Shown: positions 1-7,474, counted from the stretch's first letter. The stretch is DNA of 23,656 nt from an uncultured Dialister sp. (GCA_900759415.1 CAAEVC010000116.1:1-23656); one strand, 5' to 3'. Notes: generated by a model not told the origin, from the letters alone. A program made the numbers and translations.

Positions 1-91
1 AAAAATCATCTCAGAAAAAATAAATGCCAATGAAGCTCGATAAACACTAGCTCCATTGGCATAAAAAAACACACAAAATGTCCTATAACCC
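1..91 (-). mobile_element. Tip of an insertion sequence running off the left edge
   Basis: Read on the minus strand from 91 leftward, the sequence starts GGGTTATAGGACA, then TTTT, then GTGTG and a T run. The same 13-base tip followed by AAAA and GTGTGTTTTT occurs at 23564-23590 in the opposite orientation. Two near-identical tips in inverted orientation at the two window edges are best explained by two copies of one IS family. No transposase coding sequence falls inside the window, so the family cannot be named. A hairpin just inside the tip (24-62) would block transcription entering the element, which is common in IS ends. Confidence 0.55.
24..62 (-). terminator. Hairpin terminator just inside the left IS tip
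   Basis: ATGCCAATG then AGCT (24-37) pair with AGCT then CATTGGCAT (49-62), with one mismatch (33/53) and an 11-base loop. On the minus strand the stem is followed by a T-rich run (bases 23 down to 14), so it would stop transcripts coming from prfC into the element. Confidence 0.55.
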
Positions 92-160
92 TACCTTTGC
101 TCTTCGCTGCCCTTGTGCGTCTGATTGTCTGATATTCTTATCACAGCTTTTAAAATATAA

Positions 161-188
161 AACTCCTCTGAGTCGAGTCAGAGGAGTT
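161..188 (-). terminator. Rho-independent terminator of prfC
   Basis: A perfect 11-bp stem, AACTCCTCTGA (161-171) with TCAGAGGAGTT (178-188), has a 6-base loop. On the minus strand it is followed by a TTTTATATTTTA stretch. It lies about 70 bases after the prfC stop codon. Confidence 0.75.
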
Positions 189-216
189 CTTATTCATTTT
201 TAATCTGATATTTTTT

Positions 217-255
217 CCTTCGCTCATAGCTCATCGTTCTGAGCTCATCGCCCGA
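217..255 (-). repeat. Partial copy of the GAGC/ATGAGC-rich intergenic repeat
   Basis: On the minus strand this reads gcgatgagctcagaacgatg then agctatgagcgaagg. It is the purine-rich arm seen in the other copies (for example 13183-13241 and 15641-15685) without the GGTATCGGC hairpin. It sits between the prfC stop codon and its terminator. Confidence 0.5.
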
Positions 256-257
256 TT

Positions 258-1865
258 TTATTTCTCTTCCAGTTCTGTAATATCCAGCGGCGGGCTTTCC
301 AGGAATTTGACATCCTCATTTCTCTGGGCCATCCATCCTGCCTGCCATGCGTTTGGAAGGAGGTATACAGGACGGTCACGGCGGTCATAGACTACCATGG
401 CATTGTCGATGCCTACCAGTTTTTCCGGCGGAACATTTCCTTCGGTCCAGCGGGCTACTGTATAGCTTAACGGTTCTATCTTCACAGTCACATTGTATTC
501 GTTTTCCAGACGGTATTTCATGACTTCAAACTGGAGCTGTCCCACAGCGCCAATGATGAAGGATTCCATGATATAAGGCTGCTTGTAGACCTGGATGGCC
601 CCTTCCTGTGCCAGCTGTCCTACGCCGTTTAAGAACTGTTTTCTCTTCATGCTGCTCTGTGGTGACAGGCGGGCGAAGAGTTCCGGCGGGAAGACAGGGA
701 AATCGGTGAATGTGACAGGATGTTTCTTTTCGCACACCGTATCGCCTACCCCCAGCTCACCGGTGTCAAAGATACCGATGATATCACCGGGATATGCTTT
801 TTCTACGGTCTGTCTTTCAGTGGCAAGGAACTGCTGGGGCTGGGAAAGGCGGAGCATCTTGCCGGACTGGCGGTGAAGGACGGTCATGCCCTTTTCAAAT
901 ACCCCGGAGCAGATGCGCATGAAAGCGACCCGGTCATGGTGCTTGGGATCCATGTTTGCCTGAATCTTGAATACGAAGCCGGAGAAATTCGGATTTTCCG
1001 GTTCGATTTCTCCTTCTACCACATGACGTGGTTCCGGTGGCGGAGCGAGCTGGAGATATTTTTCCAGGAAGGTCTGCACTCCGAAGTTGGTCATGGCAGA
1101 GCCGAAGAACATAGGAGTCAGTTCTCCTTTAGCCACTTTTTCTTCGTCAAAAGGATCCCCTGCTTCATCCAGAAGTTCCAGATCATCTTTCAGGGACTGA
1201 ATAATTTCAGGAGCCAGATAAGAAGTGATGATTTCATCATCCATTTTCCCGGAAATTACTTCCAATTTCTTTACGCCATGGGCATTATCCTTGATGAAGA
1301 GATGGCACATTTCTGTTTCTCTGTCATAAATGCCGGTGTAGTCACCGTTTACGCCGATAGGCCAGTTCATCGGGCAGGAGCGGATGCCCAGCACGTCTTC
1401 AATATCTGCCATGAGATCAAAAGGGTTCTTACCGAAATGGTCGATTTTATTGACAAAGGTAAAAATCGGGATTCCCCGGTCAGAGCAGACTTTGAACAAT
1501 TTCTTAGTCTGTGCTTCGACACCTTTTGCCACGTCGATGACCATGACAGCAGAGTCTACTGCCATGAGAGTACGGTAGGTATCTTCTGAGAAGTCCGCAT
1601 GCCCCGGGGTATCAAGGATATTGATGCGGCATCCCTGATAATCGAACTGGAGAACGGAGCTGGTTACAGAAATACCACGCTGTTTTTCTATTTCCATCCA
1701 GTCAGATACAGCATAACGGGCTGTCTTTCTTGCTTTGACAGAACCGGCCAGATGGATGGCACCTCCGTAAAGAAGGAGTTTTTCAGTCAGCGTCGTCTTG
1801 CCGGCATCTGGATGAGAGATGATGGCGAAGGTACGTCGTCTTTTTATTTCTTCCAAATCAGTCAT
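258..1865 (-). CDS. prfC: Peptide chain release factor 3 (RF3, translational GTPase)
   Basis: RF3 is a cytoplasmic GTPase that recycles RF1/RF2 from the ribosome after peptide release. The 535-residue product has the translational GTPase motifs in order: P-loop SHPDAGKTT (17-25), switch I region with QRGISVTSS (62-70), DTPGHADF (85-92) and NKID (139-142). The C-terminal half carries the RF3-type domains (GAVGQLQFEVMKYRLENEY). Length matches the usual 525-540 residues. I chose the ATG at 1865, not the in-frame TTG at 1877, because GAGGTG lies 4 bases before this ATG. The gene stands alone, with a terminator at 161-188 and a possible -10 box TATAAT at 1900-1905. Nothing looks damaged. Confidence 0.97.
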   Translation of the reverse strand: MTDLEEIKRRRTFAIISHPDAGKTTLTEKLLLYGGAIHLAGSVKARKTARYAVSDWMEIEKQRGISVTSSVLQFDYQGCRINILDTPGHADFSEDTYRTLMAVDSAVMVIDVAKGVEAQTKKLFKVCSDRGIPIFTFVNKIDHFGKNPFDLMADIEDVLGIRSCPMNWPIGVNGDYTGIYDRETEMCHLFIKDNAHGVKKLEVISGKMDDEIITSYLAPEIIQSLKDDLELLDEAGDPFDEEKVAKGELTPMFFGSAMTNFGVQTFLEKYLQLAPPPEPRHVVEGEIEPENPNFSGFVFKIQANMDPKHHDRVAFMRICSGVFEKGMTVLHRQSGKMLRLSQPQQFLATERQTVEKAYPGDIIGIFDTGELGVGDTVCEKKHPVTFTDFPVFPPELFARLSPQSSMKRKQFLNGVGQLAQEGAIQVYKQPYIMESFIIGAVGQLQFEVMKYRLENEYNVTVKIEPLSYTVARWTEGNVPPEKLVGIDNAMVVYDRRDRPVYLLPNAWQAGWMAQRNEDVKFLESPPLDITELEEK

Positions 1866-1899
1866 TTTACACCTCAAATATAAAAAATCATGTCATTTT

Positions 1900-1905
1900 A
1901 TTATA
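1900..1905 (-). promoter_or_regulatory. Possible -10 box for prfC
   Basis: TATAAT on the minus strand, 35 bases before the chosen ATG. No good -35 box is seen at normal spacing, so the call rests on the -10 box and its position alone. Confidence 0.35.
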
Positions 1906-1990
1906 CCGCAAGTCCACTATCAAAGAAAAGTGATTTTTGTTGATAATCTCACTAGCGGTGCTAACGACTAGTCGCCTCTAGAGGCGATAA

Positions 1991-2034
1991 GAGTTGAGCG
2001 AAGAGAGTTGAGCGATGGTATCGGCGTCGCCGAC
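1991..2034 (+). repeat. Dispersed hairpin repeat (GTC-loop copy)
   Basis: The purine-rich arm gagttgagcg...gagttgagcgatg is followed by GGTATCGGC-gtc-GCCGAC, so ATCGGC/GCCGA pair around a 3-base loop. It is the same layout as 13183-13241 and 15699-15745. Confidence 0.65.
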
Positions 2035-2044
2035 AAAAAAAAAA

Positions 2045-2072
2045 GCCTCTGAGTCATTCTCGATTCAGAGGC
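2045..2072 (-). terminator. Rho-independent terminator after the DUF697-like gene
   Basis: GCCTCTGA (2045-2052) pairs with TCAGAGGC (2065-2072) and the stem extends three pairs inward. On the minus strand it is followed by ten T residues (2044 down to 2035), the strongest U tract in the window. It lies about 280 bases past the stop codon of the 2354-3769 gene, which is the only minus-strand gene feeding it. Confidence 0.8.
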
Positions 2073-2103
2073 GTTCTTATTTATAAAAAATTGATGATTT
2101 TTA

Positions 2104-2185
2104 CCTTCGCTTATAGCTCATAGCTCTAAGCTCTGTGCTCAAGCGCCGCTCTGGGGCTCATATACTCAGCGGCGCAGCCGATACC
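2104..2185 (-). repeat. Dispersed hairpin repeat (two arms, minus orientation)
   Basis: On the minus strand GGTATCGGC-tgc-GCCGCT (2168-2185) comes first, then a GAGC-rich arm with gagcacagagcttagagc and atgagctataagcg. The order of hairpin and arm is the reverse of the other copies, so this may be two partial copies. Confidence 0.55.
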
Positions 2186-2353
2186 ACTTCTCACGGCTGT
2201 TTATTTCATCCCCTTCTTCTCACCCAGGGATGATTGGATCTCCGGTGCCTGATTCTCCGTCTTGCCCAGAGAGAGATGGGTCTTCTTTCTACAGGGCCCA
2301 CTTTCTCCTTCCCCAGAGATGAAAGGTCGGCCCCGCCTGTATCAAAGAATTCC

Positions 2354-3769
2354 TTAATTCTTATTATCAGAGGCTGGAGGAGTTCCTTCAGGTTTTCCAG
2401 GATCTTCAACCGGCTTTCCTTCTTTCTTTGCAGCTTCCGCTTCTGCTTTCTTCTGGCGGGCTCTTTCTTCGATTTTTTCTTTATATTCTTCCGCCGTATC
2501 TTTCAGGTCTTTCTGGGCCTGTTTCAGAGCTTCTGCCGCATTTTCTTTATAAAGCTTCGTAGTCTTTTCGATTTTCTCGGAAATTTCCTTCGCTTTAGCC
2601 TGTGCCTGGGCTGCCTGTTCTTCCGCCTGGGCTCTCAGTTTTTCCATCTGTGCTCTGGCTTCGTCCATCTGCACTTTCGCTTTTGCTTTCAGTTCTTCCG
2701 ATTTCTGTTTCATTTCCTGGGAATGGATTTCAGACTGCCTCTTCATTTCTTCTGCTTTCTTCTGAAGAGCTTCCATCTGAGCCTTTGCTTCTGCCTTCAT
2801 TTCATCGGCCCGGCGGGCTGCATCTTTTTTGAACTCTCTGGACCGGATGCGGGCGATGGCCTGGATATCCTTGGCCGTTTTTTCTGCTGTTTCCTGTGCT
2901 ACTTCCGATGCACCAAGGGCTGTATATTTCGCCTTTTCAATCTGTTCATCGGTGACTCCTGCCTTTTTCAGTGCATCGGTCAGTTTTTCTCCCAGCTGAA
3001 CCACAGAATCGGTGAGCTGTCCAGCCAGTTTTTCTACAGCTTCATGAGCCTTTTCCGGATATACGTCATCCCAAGTATCTTTTAATTCTTTGGTGAAATC
3101 TTTCTTTTCATCCCCTAAGGGTATGTCTTTCTTCGGATCATTTTCCAGAGTCTTCTCTGCCTTTTCCCCTTCTTTCTTTCCTTCTTCAAAGACTGCGCGG
3201 TAAGGCCGGGTATCATCAGGCATTCCGTCTTTGATCCAGCGCTGAGCCGCTTTACCTACACCATAGGTAACGGAAATGGCAATCGGGATCTGCATGAAGG
3301 AAAGGGGAATAAGAGTGGCCAGCGTGGAGCCTACCACTGTTGCTCCTAAAGATCCGATGAAGGAAAGTACAGCTTTCTGATTCAGTTCAACGCCATAGAC
3401 GGAACCGATTTTAGAAATCATGTACACTTCGTTGGCTACAAGAGCAGCAGTGCCAAGAAGAGGTGCTGCTACGATCACACCGGCTCTGGCCGCTGCCCAG
3501 TGAATCAGGCTGTCTGATTCCTTATCCCGGTCATCAATGATATTGATTTCAATATCTGCTTCCGGAGAATCCACTGTTCTTTCCACTTCTTCCTTCTGTT
3601 CCACAGGAAGACCTGCTTCTGCCCTTTCTGCTGGAAGAGTGTTTTCCGGCTTTTCTGCCGGCGGCATGGCTGCCGCTTTTTCCATCGGTACTCCTGCCTG
3701 TTCTTTTACTTCAGGAGCAGCTTCCGGACGAACAACGACTGTTTTTTTCATTTCTTTTTCTTCGCTCAT
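2354..3769 (-). CDS. DUF697-like membrane protein with long C-terminal coiled coil
   Basis: Function unknown. The 471-residue product has three parts. Residues 1-85 are acidic, Pro/Ala-rich and probably disordered. Residues 92-180 are hydrophobic with two or three likely membrane segments. The run YMISKIGSVYGVELN (116-130) followed by a Gly-rich helix pair and IP-x-A-x-S-x-TYGVGKAAQRW resembles the DUF697 (YcjF-type) pattern. Residues about 225-450 are Lys/Glu/Ala-rich heptad-like helix, a long coiled coil, followed by a Pro-rich tail. There is no signal peptide. The start at 3769 is supported by AAGGAGG five bases upstream. A TATAAT at 3836-3841 could be its -10 box. It is a single-gene unit ended by the hairpin at 2045-2072. 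DUF697 assignment is from pattern memory and is the weakest part of the call. Confidence 0.75.
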   Translation of the reverse strand: MSEEKEMKKTVVVRPEAAPEVKEQAGVPMEKAAAMPPAEKPENTLPAERAEAGLPVEQKEEVERTVDSPEADIEINIIDDRDKESDSLIHWAAARAGVIVAAPLLGTAALVANEVYMISKIGSVYGVELNQKAVLSFIGSLGATVVGSTLATLIPLSFMQIPIAISVTYGVGKAAQRWIKDGMPDDTRPYRAVFEEGKKEGEKAEKTLENDPKKDIPLGDEKKDFTKELKDTWDDVYPEKAHEAVEKLAGQLTDSVVQLGEKLTDALKKAGVTDEQIEKAKYTALGASEVAQETAEKTAKDIQAIARIRSREFKKDAARRADEMKAEAKAQMEALQKKAEEMKRQSEIHSQEMKQKSEELKAKAKVQMDEARAQMEKLRAQAEEQAAQAQAKAKEISEKIEKTTKLYKENAAEALKQAQKDLKDTAEEYKEKIEERARQKKAEAEAAKKEGKPVEDPGKPEGTPPASDNKN

Positions 3770-3949
3770 ATAATCCTCCTTACCTGATAAATCAGGATTG
3801 TAAACAACAATACAGGAAATCTTTTTATACTATATATTATACATAAAATAAAAACATTACACCATTAACAAATCTTAAAATCTTTTCTTGTGCAGGAGAA
3901 ACCAGTGTCTCTTTACCGGATTTTCAGGAAAGAAAATTTATTACAAAAA

Positions 3950-3983
3950 GGGTGCGGCAGGCTTTCATCATCCTGTCACACCC
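3950..3983 (-). terminator. Terminator of the secreted-protein pair
   Basis: GGGTGCGGCAGG (3950-3961) pairs with CCTGTCACACCC (3972-3983) with one mismatch and one wobble. On the minus strand it is followed by TTTTT. It starts 7 bases beyond the stop codon at 3991. Confidence 0.8.
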
Positions 3984-3990
3984 CATAAGG

Positions 3991-4749
3991 TCATTCCTTC
4001 CTGATTTCTTTTGCCTTTTCAGCTTCTCCCAGGATAATCCCCAGGTCCTTATAACCCTCGCTCCCAATAAGCTCTTCTCTTGCTGCTTCTTTGGCCAGAT
4101 CATCAAGAGCATACACAAGAGGTCCTTTTCCTTCATCCGGCGCAAGGAGCATCATTACTTCCATTTCCTTCTGAGCCCCATCGGGGAAGAAATAGGCCCT
4201 GCAGTACATCGGATAGATCAGTCCCTGTGCATTGAAGGTGATAAGACCGCCTGCTGTATATACATAGGCTTCATTGGATTCCAGCCGCCGGAAAGGTTCG
4301 ATGTGCGAGATTTCTACAGATACCTTCTCTTCTGCCACCGGACCCATGGCATTGACTGCCAGATTTTTCATGGTCCTTTCGATTTCCCTGCGGAGGTGAG
4401 AGTCTCTGGTGAGAAGAGCCCGGTTCATCCGGATGAGCGCATCCCATTCGCTGTCTCCCAGCCTGAACCGGAAGAAAGGCCGTATCTCATCAGCAATGGT
4501 CACCGGAAGGCGGGACTGGATGATGTAACCGGAAGCAAATTTCTGGGACCTTTTGAGGGTGACAGAGAGCTGCCCCATGGCATAGGGAATCTGCTGCCCT
4601 GCAAAGTCCAGCACTTCCTCGCCCGGGATGGCCCGGTAGGAAAATCTTTCCGGCAGTGTCTTTGCTGCCAGTGCATTCATATCATAGGCCGATGCCATGC
4701 CGCCGGTGAGGCAGGACAGAGCTATGGCCAGAGCGATTAATTTTTTCAT
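3991..4749 (-). CDS. Secreted protein of unknown function (second of a coupled pair)
   Basis: Not recognised. The 252-residue product has a clear signal peptide (MKKLIALAIALSCLTGGMASA, cut likely before YD at 22). Its start codon shares one base with the stop of the upstream gene (TGATG at 4747-4751), so the two are translationally coupled. Residues about 144-213 align by eye with residues 178-249 of the upstream protein: both have P-[FW]-R near the start, an aromatic-rich strand, then G-L-x-[FY]-P-M-x-x-x-A and a strand that precedes a D-rich turn. This suggests a duplicated pair that may interact in the cell envelope. A terminator follows directly. No catalytic motif is visible. Confidence 0.85.
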   Translation of the reverse strand: MKKLIALAIALSCLTGGMASAYDMNALAAKTLPERFSYRAIPGEEVLDFAGQQIPYAMGQLSVTLKRSQKFASGYIIQSRLPVTIADEIRPFFRFRLGDSEWDALIRMNRALLTRDSHLRREIERTMKNLAVNAMGPVAEEKVSVEISHIEPFRRLESNEAYVYTAGGLITFNAQGLIYPMYCRAYFFPDGAQKEMEVMMLLAPDEGKGPLVYALDDLAKEAAREELIGSEGYKDLGIILGEAEKAKEIRKE

Positions 4750-5531
4750 CAGCTCTTTTTCCTTTCCAAACCATAGAATCCATAGAGGAGCGTATCTCCC
4801 AGTTCATCTTCTGCAGTGTGGCTGCCATTGACTACGATGAGGTAGTACCGGTAATGTGCTTTGTAAAGGGTGGCATAGATCCACATAGGAAATGACAATC
4901 CTTTTTCATTGGTAAAAATCACCTTTGATTCCTGCGCCCAGCGGTAGGTACCGTCATTATTCCGGAAAGCACGCCAGGGGCTGAAAGTAAGGATCCTCAC
5001 CTTCTGTGTTTTCCCCTTCTTCTCCTTTACCGCTTCATCCAGCATATCCTGGAATTCTTCTACCCGTATCTTCGGCATGCCAAAGAGGGAGGTCGGTCTT
5101 TCTATATTCTTGTGGAACGCATAGTTCCAGAATTTTTCTGCCTTCTTATTTCCTTCATGGAAGAAATCGTCTTCGCTTCCGGAGAATACAAAAACAGAGG
5201 CCGTAAAGATACCCTGTACATTTTCCTTCTTCAGCTGATACATCTGAAGGGAATCATAGGGATAAGGTGCTTTTTCCGGATAAAGATTCATTCCAGGCGG
5301 TACGGTAAGCATGGACCATACGGCAGCCTGTGCTGTCTTTCCGTATTCTTCTCCATGGGACATCTTCACGAACCCATCCCGAATGACGCTCTTCGTCCCA
5401 TCGGTGACTGTGACCTTATCGCCCAGCGGTATCCTGCCCAGTCCGCTGATGACCAGATCTTCTGCAGAGGCCACATGGAGTCCTCCCAGAGTCATGAGAA
5501 GGGCAAGACACAGATTTCTAAGTAAACGCAT
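4749..5531 (-). CDS. Secreted protein of unknown function (first of a coupled pair)
   Basis: Not recognised. The 260-residue product has a signal peptide (hydrophobic 4-20, cut likely after ASA at 23). I chose the ATG at 5531 because AAGGAGA lies just upstream. An in-frame start at 5591 would place 20 odd residues before the signal peptide and has no such site. The C-terminal part (178-249) resembles that of the downstream gene, including GLSFPMWIYA against GLIYPMYCRA. The central part has DDFFHEGNKKAEKFW, which I cannot place. A promoter TTGAGA-N17-TAAAAT lies at 5563-5591 and serves both genes. Confidence 0.85.
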   Translation of the reverse strand: MRLLRNLCLALLMTLGGLHVASAEDLVISGLGRIPLGDKVTVTDGTKSVIRDGFVKMSHGEEYGKTAQAAVWSMLTVPPGMNLYPEKAPYPYDSLQMYQLKKENVQGIFTASVFVFSGSEDDFFHEGNKKAEKFWNYAFHKNIERPTSLFGMPKIRVEEFQDMLDEAVKEKKGKTQKVRILTFSPWRAFRNNDGTYRWAQESKVIFTNEKGLSFPMWIYATLYKAHYRYYLIVVNGSHTAEDELGDTLLYGFYGLERKKS

Positions 5532-5562
5532 ACGTTCTCCTTCTATACCACTTATTTCCTTT

Positions 5563-5591
5563 ATTTTAGAGGGAAAAAGATAATTTCTCAA
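5563..5591 (-). promoter_or_regulatory. Promoter of the secreted-protein pair
   Basis: On the minus strand a -35 box TTGAGA (5591-5586) and a -10 box TAAAAT (5568-5563) are separated by exactly 17 bases. The -10 box ends about 30 bases before the chosen ATG at 5531. Confidence 0.6.
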
Positions 5592-6114
5592 GTACTAAAA
5601 GAGCTCTTATCACAGTGAGGTATCACCTGCTGTTCTTACGGCTTAAATAAAGCTGCGCATGCCTCCCCTTCAGTCAACGCCCTCCGGCCGTTGCCAGCTC
5701 CCCCGGTCAAAGGCATATCACTAATTTCTCGCTCACTACGTTCACTACGAAATCAGTTCCTTTGCCACCCCGACTGAAAGTTGCTACGCAACTTCCAGAG
5801 TTCGGCGATTCACGATGAATAGAATTACGGATAACGGCGCGATACCTTTAGTGCTTCAAAGTGCGGTTTTCCCCCTTTCTTTTGCCTTACAGGCAAAAGA
5901 CTTCCCCCGGCCGTAAGCACTTCGTGCCTTTAAGGGGGGCAGCCCTATTTTAAGGACTTATGAGTTCATATAGCGCCGAGATTGAACATGTTAATACACG
6001 CATGGTACCGATAGAGGGAAACGGATAGTGAATTTCGATTAACGGCATTATACTTTTTCCTGATATTCTACGGATTTTCCCATCTGCAGGACATCATGTT
6101 TCATCCCTTTACAG
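5592..6114. repeat. Gene-free mosaic of small palindromes
   Basis: No gene is seen. The stretch is built of short perfect hairpins, most with 3-base loops: AAGTTGC-tac-GCAACTT (5778-5794), CTTTTGCCT-tac-AGGCAAAAG (5879-5899) and AAGCAC-ttc-GTGCCTT (5915-5930). It also has CAACG...CGTTG near 5687-5705 and a GTTCACTAC/GCTCACTAC direct repeat near 5730-5750. The segment CTTCAAAGTGCG at about 5867 recurs at about 6231. This resembles composite intergenic repeats seen in many gut Firmicutes. Confidence 0.55.
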
Positions 6115-6152
6115 CAAAAACAGCTCTGAATTTTGGTTCAAAGCTGTTTTTG
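6115..6152 (-). terminator. Terminator of rlmI (bidirectional in form)
   Basis: CAAAAACAGCT (6115-6125) pairs perfectly with AGCTGTTTTTG (6142-6152), and an inner TGAA/TTCA extends the stem. The A and T runs lie within the stem, so it could work on either strand. rlmI is the only nearby gene that would use it. Confidence 0.6.
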
Positions 6153-6187
6153 TAATGAAACAGGCTCAAGCCCTATTATTTTATACT

Positions 6188-6238
6188 GCCGGCGAAGCCG
6201 ACACCTTTACGCTGAGCTCTGCGCTCATCGCTTCAAAG
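6188..6238 (-). repeat. Dispersed hairpin repeat (minus orientation)
   Basis: On the minus strand gcgatgagcgcagagctcagcg is followed by GGTGTCGGC-ttc-GCCGGC (6205-6188). The arm-then-hairpin order matches the plus-strand copies. It sits between the rlmI stop codon and its terminator. Confidence 0.65.
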
Positions 6239-6253
6239 TGCGTCCGCACTCTG

Positions 6254-7474
6254 TTACACAATCTGGAAGAGGAAGAATTTCAGATAATAGGTTTCCGGTA
6301 CGGTCATCAGGATGGGATGATCTGGAGACTGCTGGCGGAATTCGATCTGCCGGAGGGTGACTCCTGCGTCCCGGGCTGCTTCCTTCACCATTTTGATGAA
6401 AAGTTCTTCTCCCATGAAATGGGAGCAGGAACAGGTGGCAAGGTAACCGCCGCGGGGAAGGATCTTCATGGCACGGTAATTGATTTCCTTGTATCCCCGG
6501 AACGCTTCATGCACCGTCTTCCCTGATTTCGTAAATGCCGGCGGGTCGAGGATGATGTAGTCATAATCATGATTCTTTGTCTTGTCCAGTTCTGTGAGAT
6601 AATCAAACACATCTGCCTGCACCGCATGGATGGAAAGACCGTTGATTTCTCCATTGTGGGCTGTCATTTTCACCGCTTCTTCTGATACGTCAAGAGCAGT
6701 CACACTGGCAGCTCCCCCTTTAGCTGCATTGAGGGCAAATGCACCGGTATGAGTGAAGCAGTCCAGCACATGCCGTCCTCTGGCAATCTGGGCTGCTGCC
6801 AGGCGGTTGAATTTCTGATCCAGGAAGAAACCAGTCTTCTGTCCGTTCTCCACGTCTACTGTATAACGGATGCCGTTTTCCACAATATCCACTTTTGTTT
6901 TTTCTTCCTTTTCATCAAGGAGCGGAGATTTGAAGAATCCTTTGTATTCTTCCATTCCTTCCAGATTCCGGATTTTTACATCATTTCTCTCGTATACTGC
7001 AGAAACAGGAAGATTCCGTTCCCGGAGCACTTCGATCAAGCCGTTTAAGAAAACTTCCTTTCTCTTTTCCATGCCAAGAGAAAGGACCTGCACGGAAAGG
7101 ACATCGCCGAACCGGTCCACTGTCATACCAGGCAGCTGATCAGCTTCTCCAAAGACAAGACGGCAGCAGTCATAATCTTCTTTCCGCATGACCTGAAGGC
7201 GGTAATCCACTGCATACGCCGCTCTCCGTTTCCAGAAAGCATCATTGAACACATCGTTTGCATTGGTGGAAAAAATGCGGACCGTGATTTTTGAATTGGG
7301 ATTGTAGAAACCACTCCCGATGAACTTTCCTTTGGAGGAAAGGACTTTCACAATATCCCCAGGAAGGATTTCTTCCTCCTGTTCCCTGATTTCTGTGCCG
7401 TAAATCCAGGGATGGCCGCCTTTCACTGCCAGCTCTGCTCTCTTGCTGATAGTAACTGTTTTTAAAGATTCCAT
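6254..7474 (-). CDS. rlmI: Class I rRNA methyltransferase, RlmI type (23S rRNA m5C)
   Basis: RlmI-type enzymes use S-adenosylmethionine to methylate a cytosine of 23S rRNA. The 406-residue product has an N-terminal PUA-type RNA-binding region (about 1-75, with GGHPWIYG at 19-26), a linking domain, and a Rossmann methyltransferase fold. The SAM-binding loop is VLDCFTHTG (236-244), motif IV is LDPPAF (309-314), and the motif VI cysteine is in CSCSHF (348-353). GQKTGFFLDQ (211-220) is also typical. The ATG at 7474 is preferred over the TTG at 7492 because AAGGAG lies six bases before it. Family length is about 390-410, so it is complete. The exact target base is assumed from the family. Confidence 0.93.
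   Translation of the reverse strand: MESLKTVTISKRAELAVKGGHPWIYGTEIREQEEEILPGDIVKVLSSKGKFIGSGFYNPNSKITVRIFSTNANDVFNDAFWKRRAAYAVDYRLQVMRKEDYDCCRLVFGEADQLPGMTVDRFGDVLSVQVLSLGMEKRKEVFLNGLIEVLRERNLPVSAVYERNDVKIRNLEGMEEYKGFFKSPLLDEKEEKTKVDIVENGIRYTVDVENGQKTGFFLDQKFNRLAAAQIARGRHVLDCFTHTGAFALNAAKGGAASVTALDVSEEAVKMTAHNGEINGLSIHAVQADVFDYLTELDKTKNHDYDYIILDPPAFTKSGKTVHEAFRGYKEINYRAMKILPRGGYLATCSCSHFMGEELFIKMVKEAARDAGVTLRQIEFRQQSPDHPILMTVPETYYLKFFLFQIV

Larger units (their letters stand above)
1866..2353. other. Gene-free stretch between the DUF697-like gene and prfC
   Basis: I see no convincing gene here. It holds the prfC upstream region, two adjacent palindromes (CGACTAGTCG at 1965-1974 and the 16-base TCGCCTCTAGAGGCGA at 1972-1987, sharing three bases), two copies of the dispersed hairpin repeat (1991-2034 and 2104-2185), and a terminator (2045-2072). 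The part from about 2190 to 2353 has no recognisable feature. A short minus-strand frame there overlaps the end of the upstream gene and has an Arg-rich, non-protein-like tail. Confidence 0.6.

Noticed and set aside
720..1589. Long plus-strand open frame opposite prfC
   Set aside because: It is antisense to a clearly real gene; composition is that of a shadow frame.
2206..2409. 67-residue minus-strand frame
   Set aside because: It overlaps the 3' end of the DUF697-like gene, lacks a ribosome site and has an Arg-rich, non-protein-like tail.
5592..6114. tRNA or rRNA fragment in the hairpin-rich stretch
   Set aside because: No cloverleaf with T-loop GTTCRANYC and acceptor pairing was found, and no rRNA signature was recognised.
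6155..6526. Plus-strand frame across the rlmI 3' end
   Set aside because: It starts in the terminator region, crosses a repeat and runs antisense to rlmI.
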